The notes below the pieces were generated by a model. It was not told where the DNA came from, made no database searches, and worked only from the letters and a program-made list of their open reading frames with translations. Positions 17,067 to 26,125 of a stretch of DNA of 64,000 nt are shown piece after piece (within the stretch, counting starts at the first letter, position 1; each line of letters begins with the position of its first letter). A program made the position numbers and the translations under genes. The stretch spans positions 248,001 to 312,000 of the forward strand of contig NZ_JAHRDV010000002.1 of assembly GCF_019083805.1 (NCBI RefSeq), written 5' to 3'. This DNA comes from Acetobacter estunensis. GTDB taxonomy: Bacteria > Pseudomonadota > Alphaproteobacteria > Acetobacterales > Acetobacteraceae.

Positions 17067-18695
17067 TCAGGCAGCTTTACGGATGGCTGCCATTTCTCTC
17101 ACACGCCGGGTGACGTTCTTCACCACGCTTTCCCAGTCCCTTGGACGGGGCTGACGAAAGATCGTGAGATCGGGATACCAGATGGAATCCGTGCGTCCAG
17201 ACAGCCAGCGCCAGCAATTGTCGAAACGGTCCATCAGTAGAACTGGTTTCCCCAGTCCTCCCGCGAGATGCACCACCGAAGTGTCCACGGACACGAGCAC
17301 ATCGATGCCCATGAGAAGCGCTGCTGTGTCGTCCATCGAGTGGACATGGGGCATGGGATTATAGAGCGTCATGCCGGCTGGAAGCGTCGTTCCCTGTGTG
17401 GCGTAAGGGCCCTTCTGAAAACTGATGAGATTGATGCCGCGGAGCTTGGCCAGTGGTGCCAGTGTGGCAAGCGGCATGGAACGCTTGCGATCGAGCATCA
17501 TGGCCGTTGTCATATGGCGCCGTGGCGCGCCTCCCCAGACAAGACCGACATTCAGTCGTCCGTTCTGGGGAAGCAGCGGGGCGAAACGCTCCACCAGTTC
17601 TTCGTCCGCTTTCAGATAGGGGACAGGCGCTCCCATCGCGTCCGGCGTCGCCATGAAGACGCGCGGAAGGCTTATGAAAGGACAATGCCAGTCATAATCG
17701 GGGCATGTGCTCCCCATGTACACTTTTGCCACCCCCTCGACCCTGCGGCACAGGGAGGCCAGAGAGTTGGGCACCCAGAGGGAGACGATCGCGCCGCGTC
17801 GCGCAAGAGGCGCGATATAGCGGAGATACATCAATGTATCGCCCAAACCTTCTTCCTGAGTGATGAGGACGCGGCGACCACGCAGCTCCACATCGTCCGT
17901 CAGGGCCGGAAGCATTCTCTCAGGTGGAAGATTGGTGTGCCCCGGCAGTCTGAGCCGCCATTCATGCTCGCTCCACCCCTGCGCGAAACGTCCGGCTTTG
18001 AGCAGGGCAACCGAGTGATTCAGTCGAATGACGGCGTTACCGGGTTGCCGCTGAAGGGCCGTGCGATAGAGGGCGAGGGATGCATCGGGTTCGTTGAGCG
18101 CAGAGTGAATACAGGCGAGGTTGGAGAGAGCCACCGCATTGTCTGGTGTCATGTCCAGCACGGAGCGGAAAATGCGACTGGCTTCCTCGATGTCTCCGCG
18201 CTCAAGAAGGGCAATGGCCTTGAGGTTACGAGTGTACTGGGCATGCGGCCGGATGGCGAGGCTGCGATCGAGTATGTCCAGCGCTTCGTCATACTCGCCA
18301 AGATGACTCAGAAGATCGCCTAGCGCGTCAAGGATACGTGGATCGTCCGGCACTCTGCGAACCAGTGCCCGCAGCACATTCAAGCTGTCCGCGCGCCGAT
18401 CCAGTTGACCGAAAAGCGTTACGAGATCGCTGGCCGCATGACGTCCGCTGTCGTTGGACAGACCTACTGCCATGAGAGACGTCGCCGCATGCTCATATTC
18501 GCCGCATCCGGCGTGGGCGCAAGCCAACAAAAAATCCGCCCGGGCATTGCCCATGCCACCGAGAGGCAGAAGCACACCCCGCGTTGCTTGAAAATGTCCG
18601 GCTTTGAGTTCGACTTCAGCTCGACGCAGAAGCACATCCATGTCTGCGGCTTGCGGGAACGCAGGCCCGACAGGCTGCTCAGGAAATGCCACCAC
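17067..18695 (-). CDS. TPR protein fused to a glycosyltransferase family 9-like domain
   Basis: A 542-aa cytoplasmic protein. Residues about 20-260 form tetratricopeptide repeats (ILDALGDLLSHLGEYDEALDILDRSL in outline, then LLERGDIEEASRIFRSVLDMTP and NLACIHSALNEPDASLALYRTAL). From about 275 a GT9/ADP-heptosyltransferase-like fold follows with GRRVLITQEEGLGDTLMYLRYI and the C-terminal block DVLVSVDTSVVHLAGGLGKPV. Such fusions are frequent in acetic acid bacteria and are suspected in polysaccharide or flagellin glycosylation; acceptor and donor are unknown. The frame starts at tandem GTG codons. It follows carD by 16 bases and could share its transcript. Confidence 0.8.
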   Translation of the reverse strand: MVAFPEQPVGPAFPQAADMDVLLRRAEVELKAGHFQATRGVLLPLGGMGNARADFLLACAHAGCGEYEHAATSLMAVGLSNDSGRHAASDLVTLFGQLDRRADSLNVLRALVRRVPDDPRILDALGDLLSHLGEYDEALDILDRSLAIRPHAQYTRNLKAIALLERGDIEEASRIFRSVLDMTPDNAVALSNLACIHSALNEPDASLALYRTALQRQPGNAVIRLNHSVALLKAGRFAQGWSEHEWRLRLPGHTNLPPERMLPALTDDVELRGRRVLITQEEGLGDTLMYLRYIAPLARRGAIVSLWVPNSLASLCRRVEGVAKVYMGSTCPDYDWHCPFISLPRVFMATPDAMGAPVPYLKADEELVERFAPLLPQNGRLNVGLVWGGAPRRHMTTAMMLDRKRSMPLATLAPLAKLRGINLISFQKGPYATQGTTLPAGMTLYNPMPHVHSMDDTAALLMGIDVLVSVDTSVVHLAGGLGKPVLLMDRFDNCWRWLSGRTDSIWYPDLTIFRQPRPRDWESVVKNVTRRVREMAAIRKAA

Positions 18696-18711
18696 GTCGA
18701 ACCTGTTCCGC

Positions 18712-19302
18712 TCAGGCCGCTTTCATGATCGCTGTGAGCGATTCCAGAACATCGGCGGGCTCTTTCTTCTCCAGCACGGCAACCTCGGCCACAAACCGTT
18801 CCTGTGCGGCCTCGAAAAGCTTGCGCTCGCTGAAACTGCCATCCAGACTGTCGACATTCCGGCGCAGGTCGCGCAGCACTTCCGCAATCTGTACAAGGTC
18901 GCCGGAGTTGATCTTTTCCTGATAGGCAACTGCGCGGCGAGCCCACATTCCCTTGCTCACATGCGGCTTGCCCTTGATGATCGCCATGGCCTTGTCCACG
19001 ATCTCGCGGGAGACGATCTTGCGCAGACCGGCTTTGCGCGCCTTTGTCAGCGGGATGCGCAGGGTCATCTGATTGCCGGGGAAGGAGATCTGGATCACCT
19101 CCAGCTTGGTCCCGGCGATCTCGTCCACTCCGATACGATCGACGCGGCCCACGCCGTGTGCGGCGTAAACGATGGAGTCACCTTCCTGGAAAGGATCTTC
19201 GTCTTTTACCTTGGTCTTTGCCTGAGCAGCCGTCGTCGCAGCCGCTGTTCGTGCCATGGCGTCGGTGACGCCGCCTTTCGGTGGGGATCTGAATGTGCTC
19301 AT
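18712..19302 (-). CDS. carD: CarD family transcriptional regulator
   Basis: CarD binds the RNA polymerase beta subunit and stabilises the open promoter complex. Protein of 196 aa from ATG 19302 (MSTFRSPPKGG). After a 35-residue Ala/Thr/Lys-rich leader comes the RNA-polymerase interacting domain, with the marker FQEGDSIVYAAHGVGRV and then LRIPLTKARKAGLR. The helical DNA-binding domain follows, with SGDLVQIAEVLRDL and a tryptophan in SKGMWARRA. Length and order fit the alphaproteobacterial group. It likely affects rRNA and housekeeping promoters. The upstream in-frame start at 19371 is not needed. Confidence 0.93.
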   Translation of the reverse strand: MSTFRSPPKGGVTDAMARTAAATTAAQAKTKVKDEDPFQEGDSIVYAAHGVGRVDRIGVDEIAGTKLEVIQISFPGNQMTLRIPLTKARKAGLRKIVSREIVDKAMAIIKGKPHVSKGMWARRAVAYQEKINSGDLVQIAEVLRDLRRNVDSLDGSFSERKLFEAAQERFVAEVAVLEKKEPADVLESLTAIMKAA

Positions 19303-19527
19303 GTTGCCTGTCTTTATCACAAAAACGCGCTCCTGTCTTGGGGGCGCCGCTCCCCTCGGACAGGCTGCCATGTGACGAATAAGTCCACGGTAGAGAAAAG
19401 GTTGCGCGCCGATTGATGAAAATCAGACTTGCTGTGAGAGTTATTGACAAACGATAGAGGCAGGTTTGGTGCCTTTTACTCCGACTGCTCACGCCATCAC
19501 ACGCATCGTGTGGATGAGGTCAAATAA

Positions 19528-21279
19528 TCAGAAGAACAGAACTGCGCCAGCCGACATGGAGTTGTCTTTGCCCCGGTTGCCATTATGGGCAATGGATTCG
19601 GTGTGGCTGTATTCTCCCACAAGCTGGAGCCAGTCCGTCAGCTTGTAAAATACGGCTCCAACCTCCGATTCATTGCGTCGCACAAGGATCGGATTGATTT
19701 CCTGCGGCCCGGAATAGAGGTTGCTGACGCCATAGCTTCCCGCAATGCGGAAGCGTTTATTGAACGAGTAGGTGGCCTGCACGTAGTAACCTTCAGAATC
19801 GCGCTTATGACCGCCCGGATCGATACCGTCAAAGAACAGGCCCGTCGTGCCAAGACCACTACCTCGATAGTAATAGGCGAGGCCTTCAAAGCCTTTGTAA
19901 TCCACTTTGGCGCCGACTTCCCCGGCTTCCACAGTAGCGCTGCGCTTGGCGCTTTCAGGAATGAAGGAGGAATAGAGTCGCTGCTGATGCTGGATCAGGA
20001 AGCCGGCCCAGAGATGCGTCTTGATCTCGCCAACCGTGAAATCGTAGGTCACTTTACCTTGGACCATAGGCGCGCCGTGATGTGTGGACTGCGCGGACAG
20101 AGCATCGGTGCCACCAGTACTGTTGGTCACCCCGCCTGCAAAATTGAATTCATCCAGCGGCTGAAGAATACCGATGGTGCCCTGAAAACCGCTGATGGTC
20201 GGCGTCTGATAGGAAATCTGCGGTATCCAGTCGGCGTAGAGATAACCTACACCGATGCGACCGAGCGATGTATTGCCCGGAGCGGAATTGCCGCCGATGG
20301 AGCCAAGAGTAATGAGCGTGGCGTCAGACAGGATGGCGTCGGAGCCGAAGATGCCAAGATCGCGTCCGATCTTGATGGTGCCCATCTTCTTGTTGCCGAA
20401 CGTCATGTAAACCTGACGAAAATCGATACCCGGCGTTCCAAGCGCTACCGCGCTACCGCCCGAATTGGCGTTCATGGCGCCGGGTTTGTTGTTGTCCATG
20501 CCCGGATACATGCCGAACACGGCCTGAATGTCATAACCTTCTTGTCGCGTGCTGATCTTGGTGATCAGACCCGCCGGGAGATAACCATTGCGGATGGCGG
20601 ACGCATCGAACTTGCTGCCACCAGCACCAGCCGATGTGCCGCCAGCCACCATTTTTCCGTAAGCATTGTCGTAAGTGTAGAACCCATTGACAAAGCCGGA
20701 GAAATTGATGTCCACCGGACCTGCATGGAACGTCAGCCCCTTGCCGGGAACATAATTGTCCATCCGGATAATGCTTGTGTCATGCATGGCCGCGCGGGCC
20801 GCGAGCATGGATTGTCGGGCGTCACGCGCGCTCGCCGCGGCACTCATGGCGGCATCGTTGGCATCGACGAAAACAGGCGTGACATCTCCATCCGGGGAGG
20901 CCGCATACTGACCCGTCACATGCCCGGCGCTTGCCAGTCGTGTTCCCCCGTTACGTGCGGCACGCAGGCGGGCAGGGGAGCCGGTATCACGCGTGCTCTG
21001 GACAACACGCCGCGTCTGCGCCGCATCCTCGGCAATATGCCGCTGGTGCTTGAGTTTGAGTGCCCCATACTCACCTTGAGTCAGGCTGCCTTTGACGCGC
21101 AAAATATCAAGCAGGTCCGTGTACTCATCAGCCCGCGCAGCAACGGGCGCGCCAAAAGCGAGCGAGCCGACCAGAAGGCCAAGCCCAAGCGGACGACCGA
21201 GACGGGCAGCGAAGCTATTCTCCGCCTCGGATGTGCCGGAGCATGACGCCATCGAAATGTCGATCAATCTGGTCCTCAT
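19528..21279 (-). CDS. Outer-membrane porin (beta-barrel, Acetobacteraceae type)
   Basis: A 583-aa secreted protein: signal peptide ending near PVAARADE, then a helical region with an LTQGEYGALK segment (about 50-150), which probably forms a periplasmic coiled coil, then a barrel from about 185. The barrel opens VDINFSGFVNGFYTYDNAYG, shows alternating strands throughout and closes with NSMSAGAVLFF, with the terminal Phe expected for BAM recognition. It resembles DcaP/porin-like proteins annotated simply as porin in this family. Substrate is unknown. It stands alone; ATG at 21252 is an alternative start that still keeps the signal sequence. Confidence 0.8.
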   Translation of the reverse strand: MRTRLIDISMASCSGTSEAENSFAARLGRPLGLGLLVGSLAFGAPVAARADEYTDLLDILRVKGSLTQGEYGALKLKHQRHIAEDAAQTRRVVQSTRDTGSPARLRAARNGGTRLASAGHVTGQYAASPDGDVTPVFVDANDAAMSAAASARDARQSMLAARAAMHDTSIIRMDNYVPGKGLTFHAGPVDINFSGFVNGFYTYDNAYGKMVAGGTSAGAGGSKFDASAIRNGYLPAGLITKISTRQEGYDIQAVFGMYPGMDNNKPGAMNANSGGSAVALGTPGIDFRQVYMTFGNKKMGTIKIGRDLGIFGSDAILSDATLITLGSIGGNSAPGNTSLGRIGVGYLYADWIPQISYQTPTISGFQGTIGILQPLDEFNFAGGVTNSTGGTDALSAQSTHHGAPMVQGKVTYDFTVGEIKTHLWAGFLIQHQQRLYSSFIPESAKRSATVEAGEVGAKVDYKGFEGLAYYYRGSGLGTTGLFFDGIDPGGHKRDSEGYYVQATYSFNKRFRIAGSYGVSNLYSGPQEINPILVRRNESEVGAVFYKLTDWLQLVGEYSHTESIAHNGNRGKDNSMSAGAVLFF

Positions 21280-21404
21280 TTCCGCTGCGCCCGCTACTTT
21301 CCATCAGTCGTGACAGACCACCTGTGTCTGCGTTCAACCACACCTCCGATATCGGGCGAGTGTGACAGAATGGTAATGAGGGTCAATCGGCAGATGACAA
21401 AATG

Positions 21405-21428
21405 TGCGATCATCTGATCGTGATCGCA
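21405..21428 (-). terminator. Candidate terminator after the bestrophin gene
   Basis: A perfect 8-bp stem (TGCGATCA at 21405-21412, TGATCGCA at 21421-21428) with an 8-base loop lies 20 bases past the stop of the minus-strand bestrophin gene. Read on the minus strand it is followed by CATTTTG, a short T run. Confidence 0.5.
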
Positions 21429-21448
21429 TAGGGAAATAGGCCCAAAAA

Positions 21449-22324
21449 TCAGAGCTGAATACCGTTTTTCACCGGGATGGGAGGCAACGGTGCGTCTCCG
21501 ATGGATTGAAGGAGGTCGGTCTCGATGCCACGAGCCATGGTGGCCATCGGAAGAGCATGTGGAGATGCCCTGAATGGCTCCTGAAGATCACCGCCCATCT
21601 TGTCGAGCACCACAAAGAGCACTCCCACGAGCGAAGACCCCAAAGGGGTGAGCCAGCCGAGAGTCTGCACGGCCGAGATCGGCAGGACGATGCAGAACAC
21701 ATTGGCCAACACACGGGGGACCGCCGAATATTGAATCGGAAGGGGGGTCTTTCGGATACGTTCAAGTCCGCCTTGGGCATTGGCCAGATCGGAGAGGATG
21801 CGGTCGATCTGGCCATGGAGAGCGCCATCGATTCCAAGCCTGGTCGATTCTTCCGTCACGCCACGTCCCAGTTCGAGCAGGATTCCATTGGGCTGATTGA
21901 CCCATCCATGGATGCGCTGTGCCATTTCAGGCGGCAACAGCCGCGCGATATCCTCCGAAGCATCAATTTCCCCCAATGCCTGTCGCAGGGCGTGGGGGTA
22001 GGCGGCCATGGCCCGCACAAGATCCTTGCGCCCACCAAGAATGGTGACAACCTGCCTGCCAAAGGAACGGGAATTGTTGGTAACGGCACCCCAGAGCGTC
22101 CGGCCTTCCCACCAGCGGGCATAGGCGGAGTTGTTGCGCACGTTCATGAACAGTGCGATGGCCGAACCGATCAGGGACAGGGGCAAGCCCGGGATTTCCA
22201 TCCATTCCTGATGAAAGAGCTGGTAGAGAACCACGACAGCGAAGTCCCACGCTGCCAGAAGCACAAGCGCTCCCATGCTTTCACGCATGAGCACGAGAAG
22301 ACCGATCCGTTTGTTGACGATCAT
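21449..22324 (-). CDS. Bestrophin-like (UPF0187) membrane channel
   Basis: Protein of 291 aa related to bacterial bestrophins, pentameric inner-membrane ion channels. It shows the family marker MNVRNNSAYARWWEGR (about 60-75), then LWGAVTNNSRSFGRQVV, a central helical cytoplasmic part, and a second pair of helices with VLPISAVQTLGWLTPL near 215-230. The C-terminal DPF/EPF-type block is visible as GGDLQEPFRASPHALPM. Ion preference cannot be read. No partner gene is adjacent. Confidence 0.85.
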   Translation of the reverse strand: MIVNKRIGLLVLMRESMGALVLLAAWDFAVVVLYQLFHQEWMEIPGLPLSLIGSAIALFMNVRNNSAYARWWEGRTLWGAVTNNSRSFGRQVVTILGGRKDLVRAMAAYPHALRQALGEIDASEDIARLLPPEMAQRIHGWVNQPNGILLELGRGVTEESTRLGIDGALHGQIDRILSDLANAQGGLERIRKTPLPIQYSAVPRVLANVFCIVLPISAVQTLGWLTPLGSSLVGVLFVVLDKMGGDLQEPFRASPHALPMATMARGIETDLLQSIGDAPLPPIPVKNGIQL

Positions 22325-22743
22325 CCTGTCCGGTTACTCCCAAGCGGATAGTGTGTGCCCGGAAGTGTTTGCACAGGGTTGAAAGCGCGACAACGGAGCT
22401 TGTCGATCACGTCGCAGGCAACACATGTTTTGTCATCATCTCTCGCAGTGAAAAATCAGCCTCACCGAGGAGATGATGATATTTCGCGTGAAGACGGATA
22501 CTGTGGAGTGAAATGGGACGACATCTCGGTGCCGCGCCATGTAGTCACGCCCGTGAGTTGGCATAATATATCTTATGCGACTTTCGGATGTCAGCGCCGT
22601 TTATCCCAAGAGCCTGATAGTCTCTCCCTCTATGAACGGTTCGGCAGACCGGCAATCTGGAACCCTTGCCGCATGGCGGACCGAGTGGCATTGCTCCCGG
22701 GCCATTCAGTTCGTCTTCATGTCAAAAAGGATGCCTACCTGCC
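22325..22743. other. Intergenic region between bestrophin and DedA-like genes
   Basis: About 420 bases between divergent genes with no convincing coding frame. It contains a strong inverted repeat at 22433-22479. The rest should carry the two promoters; none is clear enough to place. An open frame that reads through on the plus strand belongs to the wrong frame or is an upstream extension of the DedA-like gene. Confidence 0.6.
22433..22479. repeat. Perfect 10-bp inverted repeat with inner stem
   Basis: TCATCATCTC (22433-22442) and GAGATGATGA (22470-22479) are exact reverse complements. Inside them GTGA and TCAC can form a second short stem. It lies about 110 bases upstream of the bestrophin start and 265 upstream of the DedA-like start. 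No T run follows on either side, so it is not a normal terminator. Confidence 0.55.
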
Positions 22744-23322
22744 ATGCTGGATCGTCTCTATGCGCGCGTGCGAGCGCACGCCGCCGGACCACAGGCTCCC
22801 TTCTGGCTGGCGCTCCTTGCCTTCTCCGAAGCAAGCTTCTTCCCCATTCCGCCCGATGTCCTGCTGATCCCCATGACACTCGCCAATCGCCGGCGCGCTT
22901 GGATCAATGCGGCGATCGCCACCTTGGCAAGTGTGGCTGGCGGTCTGTTGGGATGGTATATTGGCGCTGTTCTCCTTGAGACAGTCGCGAAACCGATCGT
23001 GCATTTCTATCACGCTGAAGGCCGACTGGTGGCGCTGCAGGAAATGTTTCGTAAATGGGGTGTATGGATCATCATGATCAAAGGGCTGACGCCCATCCCC
23101 TATAAGTTTGTCACCATCGCCAGTGGAGCCGCACACTTCCCTCTCCTGCCCTTTATGGTGGCCAGTCTTGTCACACGTGGAGCCCGTTTCTTCCTGATAG
23201 CTGGTCTTCTGAAGCGCTATGGTGCCCCTATCGAGAGCTTCATTGAGCGGCGTCTACCGTTGGTCTGCGGCATCTTTGCCGTGCTCCTGGTTGGTGGAAT
23301 AGTGGTGATGGCGCATCTGTGA
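22744..23322 (+). CDS. YqaA/DedA-like membrane protein
   Basis: Inner-membrane protein of 192 aa from ATG 22744 (MLDRLYARVRAHA). It belongs to the DedA/VTT-like group: FSEASFFPIPPDVLLIPMTL (about 30-49) with the proline-rich re-entrant pattern, a GGLLGWYIGAVL helix, and the second re-entrant block KGLTPIPYKFVTIASGAAHFP. Members are thought to act in lipid carrier flipping or proton-dependent membrane homeostasis. Four or five membrane helices are visible. It is transcribed alone toward the phytochrome-like kinase, with a gap of about 235 bases. Confidence 0.83.
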   Translation: MLDRLYARVRAHAAGPQAPFWLALLAFSEASFFPIPPDVLLIPMTLANRRRAWINAAIATLASVAGGLLGWYIGAVLLETVAKPIVHFYHAEGRLVALQEMFRKWGVWIIMIKGLTPIPYKFVTIASGAAHFPLLPFMVASLVTRGARFFLIAGLLKRYGAPIESFIERRLPLVCGIFAVLLVGGIVVMAHL

Positions 23323-23557
23323 CGTCAAACCGCCCAATGTTTAGACATTGCATGTGTCGGACACGCGGCGGAACGTGATATCACTTTTCCGATTTCTCAT
23401 GGCTGCCATGATAAAGAGATAATCACCGTAATCCGTGGCCTCATGAGCCAGTTCTCTCGGCGGCATACTTTAAATTTTTAACCACCCTCACCATTTGCAC
23501 GGAAAATTGTGAGCCAGCGAAATCGGAAGAGCATTGCATGAACGGCTGGAGGGCTTT

Positions 23558-26101
23558 GTGAAGATAATGGCGGCTCCTGAACCCACGCGAGCACCTTTTC
23601 ACATGCCTGCGGCCACGACACGGCCTGCGCTGGCACGTATGCTGGTGCAGTCGGGCGGCTGCCTGTTGACATTCAATGCCTCAACGCTTCGCCTCCAACG
23701 GAGTTCGGCCAATTCCGTTCTCTTTCTTGCCAATCCCTCGCTGTCTCTCGGCGCGGATATTTCAATGTGCATCGGCTCTTCTGCTGCACAGCGAATATGC
23801 GCGACGATTGAGGAACAGCCGTCAAGCCATCGACCGGTTCTTCTACTGGGTCTGGCGATGGGACTGCGGCATATCCCCTGCGATGTGGCTCTGCATATCG
23901 TAGGGTCCGAGTTTGTCCTGGAATGCTTTCGTGCTGGCGCACCAGCGCTTAACGGCTGTTTGATCGGCGCACTGCGCAATGCGCTTGAACGTCTGCGGGA
24001 ACCTGAAAATCTACAGGGCCTTCTGGATGTCGCCGTAAAGCAGGCGCGCCTCATAAGCGAATACGACCACATCCTGCTCTACCGCTTCGACCGGAAGGAA
24101 CGCCCCGTCGTGGTGGCCGATGCCTTCAGGAGTGGGCTCACAAGCCTGCGCGGTCAGTACATGACGGAAGACGATCTTCCGCCATCTATCCAGACACTCT
24201 ATCGCCAGACACTCATTCGCGTGATCGAGGATATCGAAGCGCCCGAGATTGCGGTGCAGGAAAGCCCCGGCCTGCCCGAGTTCGATACGTCCTCTCTCAT
24301 GCTTCGCTCCGTTTTGCCTGCCGGACGGGTCTATCTCGAAGCCTGTGGCATTAAGGCGACGATGCTTCTGGCTCTGGTCGTGGATGGACGACTATGGGGT
24401 ATGCTGACCTTCCGGCACTATGAACCTCGCCCCGTCAGCATGGACGAACGCGCTATCGTGCGTATGTTCGGGGAGTATGTCGCGCTCCAGATTGCGGCCG
24501 TCACACGCACCAATCGCCTGCGGATTGCGGAACAGGCGCACGATCTCCTTCATCATTTTCTCCATAGCCAAACCGACATCGCAAGCGTGCCGCGTCGGAT
24601 ACGCTTAGAAGTCGAACGGTTCGCTCACTTCGTGGAATGCGATGGCGTTGGCGTGTGGATGGATGGCAAGTGGGCCACTCATGGGCACGCTCCGTCCGTG
24701 GAAGCCGTTCCTCAACTCCTTGAATGGATGCGTGAATCCGATTCAGTGGGAACGTGCTCTACGGATTCCCTGCACGATGATGCGACCGAACTACTCCCGG
24801 CCCTCCCTGATTTCGCAGGCGTCATGGCCATTCCCATTGCAACAGGCACGAAAGATTGCCTGTTTTTCTTCCGTCGGGAGCGGGAGCGTATCGTCAATCT
24901 GGCGCCCCTTGGACGGGATCCGCAGAAAGTAAGCGGTTTCCTTCAGGAGCACGTATTTGGTTACGCGCATCCCTGGACTACAGAAGATCAGGAAGCCGCC
25001 ACCCAGTTGCGCGCCGCAATGATGGAAATCACAGGCGCCTATCATCAGTTTCTGCTGCGTGAGCAAGCTGAGGCCGAACGACGCCAGAAACTCGTCAACG
25101 AGGAACTCACACACAGGGTCAAGAACATTCTGGCCGTCGTCCAGTCTCTGGTCAGCCGCCCCGCTCCAGAGAATCGGACTTTCCGTGAACATTTCACGAC
25201 ATTGCGGGAGCGGATAAACGCCCTGGCCTTCGCCCATGACCAGATCATGGGTGAACAGGGTGGCAGTTCCCTGCGAACCCTTTTCGACGTGGAACTGGCC
25301 CCCTACCAGCTCTCACCTGAGGCGGTCACACTCAACGGACCAGATTTGTGGATGGAGGGCACAGTGCTTTCCATCATGACGCTGCTGATTCATGAACTGC
25401 TTACGAACGCTGCTAAATATGGCGCGCTTGCTACCAATACGGGCCAACTGGTGGTCGAGTGGCACCATGATCGGGCCAGCGATATGTGGCACTTCTGCTG
25501 GAAAGAAACCGGTGGACGGCCGATCCGCATCCCCATTCGGCAAGGGTTCGGATCCGTATTGCTCGAACGTGCGATAAGGCATGAACTCGGGGGGACGGCC
25601 ACGCGAGACTTTCAGGCTGAAGGTGTGGTTATCCACCTTGCCGTACCCGCCCGCTTTCTTTTGCAAAAACCCATTGAAAGCACACAGAAAAACCAGCCTT
25701 TAACTGCCCCTCCGCCGGCCTCGTCCGCAAAAAAGATTACGGGCGATCTGAAGGGACGCAGGGTACTGGTTGTGGAAGATCAGATACTGATTGCCATGGA
25801 AACCGAGGACATCCTCCGCGATCATGGCGTAAGCGACGTCTGCACCGCAGCGTCTGTCAGTGAAGCACGGGCATTTCTGACCGACATGCACTCCGATATT
25901 GCCGTGCTGGATCTCAATCTGGGTGAAGGTACGTCGCTCGATCTGGCCGTTCTTCTGCGCGCGCGCGGCATACCGTTCATTTTTGCGACCGGCTATGGCA
26001 ACCGCGGCGGCATACCGGACGCCTTTGCCGATGTTCCTCTCGTCCACAAACCCTACACGGGCAGCGGATTGATCAAGGCGCTCCAGACAGCCTGCGGTTG
26101 A
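23558..26101 (+). CDS. Phytochrome-like hybrid HWE histidine kinase lacking chromophore residues
   Basis: An 847-aa cytoplasmic sensor from GTG 23558, five bases after GGAGG; a TTG at 23534 is weaker. Order: PAS-like about 25-130, GAF 145-320, PHY-like 330-510, HWE/HisKA_2 dimerisation with phospho-His519 (ELTHRVKN), ATPase about 600-700 (HELLTNAAKYG), then a receiver about 735-847 with Asp785 and Lys831. The bilin-attachment cysteine upstream of the PAS domain is absent. The GAF DIP motif is Asp206-Leu-Pro, and the position of the conserved pocket histidine in the SPxHxxYL motif is Gly256 (LPAGRVYL). The second pocket histidine appears kept (His287). It probably senses something other than red light through biliverdin. 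Confidence 0.85.
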   Translation: MKIMAAPEPTRAPFHMPAATTRPALARMLVQSGGCLLTFNASTLRLQRSSANSVLFLANPSLSLGADISMCIGSSAAQRICATIEEQPSSHRPVLLLGLAMGLRHIPCDVALHIVGSEFVLECFRAGAPALNGCLIGALRNALERLREPENLQGLLDVAVKQARLISEYDHILLYRFDRKERPVVVADAFRSGLTSLRGQYMTEDDLPPSIQTLYRQTLIRVIEDIEAPEIAVQESPGLPEFDTSSLMLRSVLPAGRVYLEACGIKATMLLALVVDGRLWGMLTFRHYEPRPVSMDERAIVRMFGEYVALQIAAVTRTNRLRIAEQAHDLLHHFLHSQTDIASVPRRIRLEVERFAHFVECDGVGVWMDGKWATHGHAPSVEAVPQLLEWMRESDSVGTCSTDSLHDDATELLPALPDFAGVMAIPIATGTKDCLFFFRRERERIVNLAPLGRDPQKVSGFLQEHVFGYAHPWTTEDQEAATQLRAAMMEITGAYHQFLLREQAEAERRQKLVNEELTHRVKNILAVVQSLVSRPAPENRTFREHFTTLRERINALAFAHDQIMGEQGGSSLRTLFDVELAPYQLSPEAVTLNGPDLWMEGTVLSIMTLLIHELLTNAAKYGALATNTGQLVVEWHHDRASDMWHFCWKETGGRPIRIPIRQGFGSVLLERAIRHELGGTATRDFQAEGVVIHLAVPARFLLQKPIESTQKNQPLTAPPPASSAKKITGDLKGRRVLVVEDQILIAMETEDILRDHGVSDVCTAASVSEARAFLTDMHSDIAVLDLNLGEGTSLDLAVLLRARGIPFIFATGYGNRGGIPDAFADVPLVHKPYTGSGLIKALQTACG

Positions 26102-26125
26102 ACGCAGGAGCGGAGCGCCTATCCA

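Noticed and set aside
17268-18323. Plus-strand open frame of 351 codons across the TPR-glycosyltransferase
   Set aside because: Antisense shadow; the minus-strand TPR and GT9 blocks explain the region.
19440-19470. TTGACA-like box considered as a sigma-70 promoter
   Set aside because: No -10 box fits at 16-18 bases, and it points to no gene on that strand.
19585-21246. Long plus-strand open frame (553 codons) across the porin gene
   Set aside because: It is antisense to the porin, whose signal peptide, strand pattern and terminal Phe are clear. The antisense product has no recognisable domain and arises from codon bias.
23335-23350. Small palindrome CAATGT-TTAG-ACATTG after the DedA-like gene
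   Set aside because: Only six base pairs and no T run; too weak for a terminator or operator call.
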